From: an uncultured Coriobacteriaceae bacterium
Lineage (GTDB): Bacteria; Actinomycetota; Coriobacteriia; Coriobacteriales; Coriobacteriaceae
Length of the DNA: 62,210 nt
NCBI GenBank assembly: GCA_944319885.1
Contig: CALUFC010000012.1
Location: 1-62,210 of the forward strand
Direction: 5' to 3'
Shown: in pieces, positions 61,176 through 62,210 of the stretch
Position numbering within the stretch: the first letter of the stretch is position 1
How the letters are laid out: the number at the start of each line of letters is the position of its first letter
Notes under the pieces: generated by a model
Seen by the model: only the letters and a program-made list of their open reading frames with translations
What the model was told of the DNA's origin: nothing
Database searches by the model: none
Made by a program: the position numbers and the translations under genes

Positions 61176-62210
61176 CTACCGATACAGCTCCTCCAGCCCA
61201 ATGAGCACCGTGCGCTCGTTGGCCTGCGCCTCGAACCCGGAGCATGAGAAGAACCCGTATCTGTGGCACACGAGTCCCGTCCGCTGCACCTGCTCGATCT
61301 CCTCCTCGATCATTCGTTGTGTGATGGGCGTTGAGCGGAACTTAGCCTCGTAGAAGGCGTATCCGAGTGTGTCTCTGGTGACGACGTCGAACTCTCCGTT
61401 CGTTCTTGTCGCTGCGTCGTCGTAAGAATACGCGCCAATCAGGTCGAAGGGCGGCTCGATGTTGCCCATGCGGTTCTGGCGTATGAGGTACTGGCGGCAC
61501 ACCTCCTCGAAGGCGTGGGGGACAAACTGGGTCTCAAAGTCGTCGTGTACGTAGCGGTTGTAGAAAACCTCGGGGTCAAGGACGCTGCGCTGCGACAGGT
61601 ACCTGAAGACGTAGCGGTAGTAGAACTTGGAGAGCCCGTCGCAGATGACGTACGAGGTGCGCTTTTTGTTGTTGGGATTGTTGATGGGCGAACGCCGCTG
61701 GACAAGCTGCATCCCAATTAGCCTGTTGAGCACGTTGACCAGCGTCGCACCGCTGGGGACGTGCGACTGGCTCAGGATGTCCCGGTAGCGGGCGTGACCG
61801 CCGGCGAGGGCGGAGAAGATCTCGTGGGCGTTTCCTATCTTCGAGACCCCGGAGAGCAGATAAGAGGGCACCTCGTCTTCAAGCCGCGCGTCTGGCTCAA
61901 GAATCAGACAGATGAGGTTCTCCCGGACTGAGGCATTCTTGTCAATGAGACGGTTGTAGTACGGAATGCCGCCAAACACGCTGAAGAGACGAACCTTGTC
62001 CTCGCACGAACGCTCCGGATAGAACTGCGCAGACTCGTAGTAGTCCATCGGCTGGAGGTTAATCTTGAGGTCGATGCGCCCATAGAGGGGGTTGTCACGC
62101 TCCAGCAGGGATTTCATGACATCTACGTACGATCCGCAGAGGATGAGCGAGAGGTGCGAGCGGTCGCGATGCTCGTCGAGAAGAACCTGGAGGATGCTGT
62201 CCATTCCCTT
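61176..62210 (-). CDS. ATP-binding protein with DUF234 C-terminus (5' truncated at window edge)
   Basis: The frame is still open at the last base, so the N-terminal part with the Walker A motif is missing. What is seen begins late in the AAA core (SLILCGSYVDVMKSLLERDNP, then QPMDYYESAQFYP), continues with winged-helix wording (LSQSHVPSGATLVNVLNRLI), and ends in the DUF234 nuclease-like domain (NGEFDVVTRDTLGYAFYEAKF, with D and ExK). This is the archaeal-ATPase/DUF234 type common in gut actinobacteria, of unknown function. Confidence 0.85.
   Translation of the reverse strand, partial: KGMDSILQVLLDEHRDRSHLSLILCGSYVDVMKSLLERDNPLYGRIDLKINLQPMDYYESAQFYPERSCEDKVRLFSVFGGIPYYNRLIDKNASVRENLICLILEPDARLEDEVPSYLLSGVSKIGNAHEIFSALAGGHARYRDILSQSHVPSGATLVNVLNRLIGMQLVQRRSPINNPNNKKRTSYVICDGLSKFYYRYVFRYLSQRSVLDPEVFYNRYVHDDFETQFVPHAFEEVCRQYLIRQNRMGNIEPPFDLIGAYSYDDAATRTNGEFDVVTRDTLGYAFYEAKFRSTPITQRMIEEEIEQVQRTGLVCHRYGFFSCSGFEAQANERTVLIGLEELYR

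Overview
The window reads as a high-GC, gene-dense chromosome segment of a gut-type actinobacterium of class Coriobacteriia, most like Collinsella or a close relative. This is inferred from protein style (TAT-type lipoproteins, many peptidases, a galactitol-type PTS, an actinobacterial DUF3516 helicase, a bacterial Elp3) and was not checked by search. No rRNA, tRNA or CRISPR array was seen. The first gene (end of a HerA/DUF853-type ATPase) and the last (DUF234-type ATPase) run off the window edges.

Layout. 0.8-4.1 kb (minus): MscS channel and two membrane proteins of unknown function. 4.35-9.1 kb (plus): a tight four-gene unit of a solute-binding/vWA lipoprotein, an XpaC-like membrane protein, a second binding-type protein and a TelA-type protein, followed by a UvrA paralogue without the UvrB-binding domain. 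12-13.1 kb: a protein with a DUF559/Vsr-like C-terminus. 13.4-28.8 kb: a peptide-use region. AroM and DUF1177 diverge from a C1B cysteine aminopeptidase, a complete oligopeptide ABC transporter (binding protein, two permeases, two ATPases), an M20 hydrolase, an S10-type serine carboxypeptidase homologue, a deformylase-like protein lacking the catalytic Glu, an M18 aminopeptidase and an MFS exporter. 30.8-36.4 kb: a GntR-controlled PTS operon (class II aldolase, EIIB, EIIC, FGGY kinase, EIIA) with no dehydrogenase.

36.6-43.9 kb holds a small acidic protein, a HIRAN protein, a patatin, a DUF2130 coiled-coil protein, a PurF homologue lacking the glutaminase cysteine, an RNA 2',3'-cyclic phosphodiesterase and a Fic protein preceded by two near-identical palindromes 40 bp apart. 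44-50.2 kb holds an HKD-nuclease/helicase/DUF3427 protein facing a MutT-type NUDIX enzyme, then a Ski2-like DUF3516 helicase. 50.2-56.6 kb has two methyltransferases, an unusual palindromic intergenic element, and translationally coupled Elp3, spermidine-synthase-like and CapA-like genes. 56.6-60.3 kb is a decayed patch: RyR-domain remnant, IS3 and IS21 remnants, a gene tail, an intact DUF262 protein and a broken small gene. An ADP-ribosylglycohydrolase follows.

The strongest leads for something undescribed are the binding-protein/vWA/XpaC/TelA operon, the twin operator in front of fic, the PurF and deformylase homologues with missing catalytic residues, the PTS operon of unassigned substrate, and several families of long intergenic palindromes that recur within the window, some between convergent genes.
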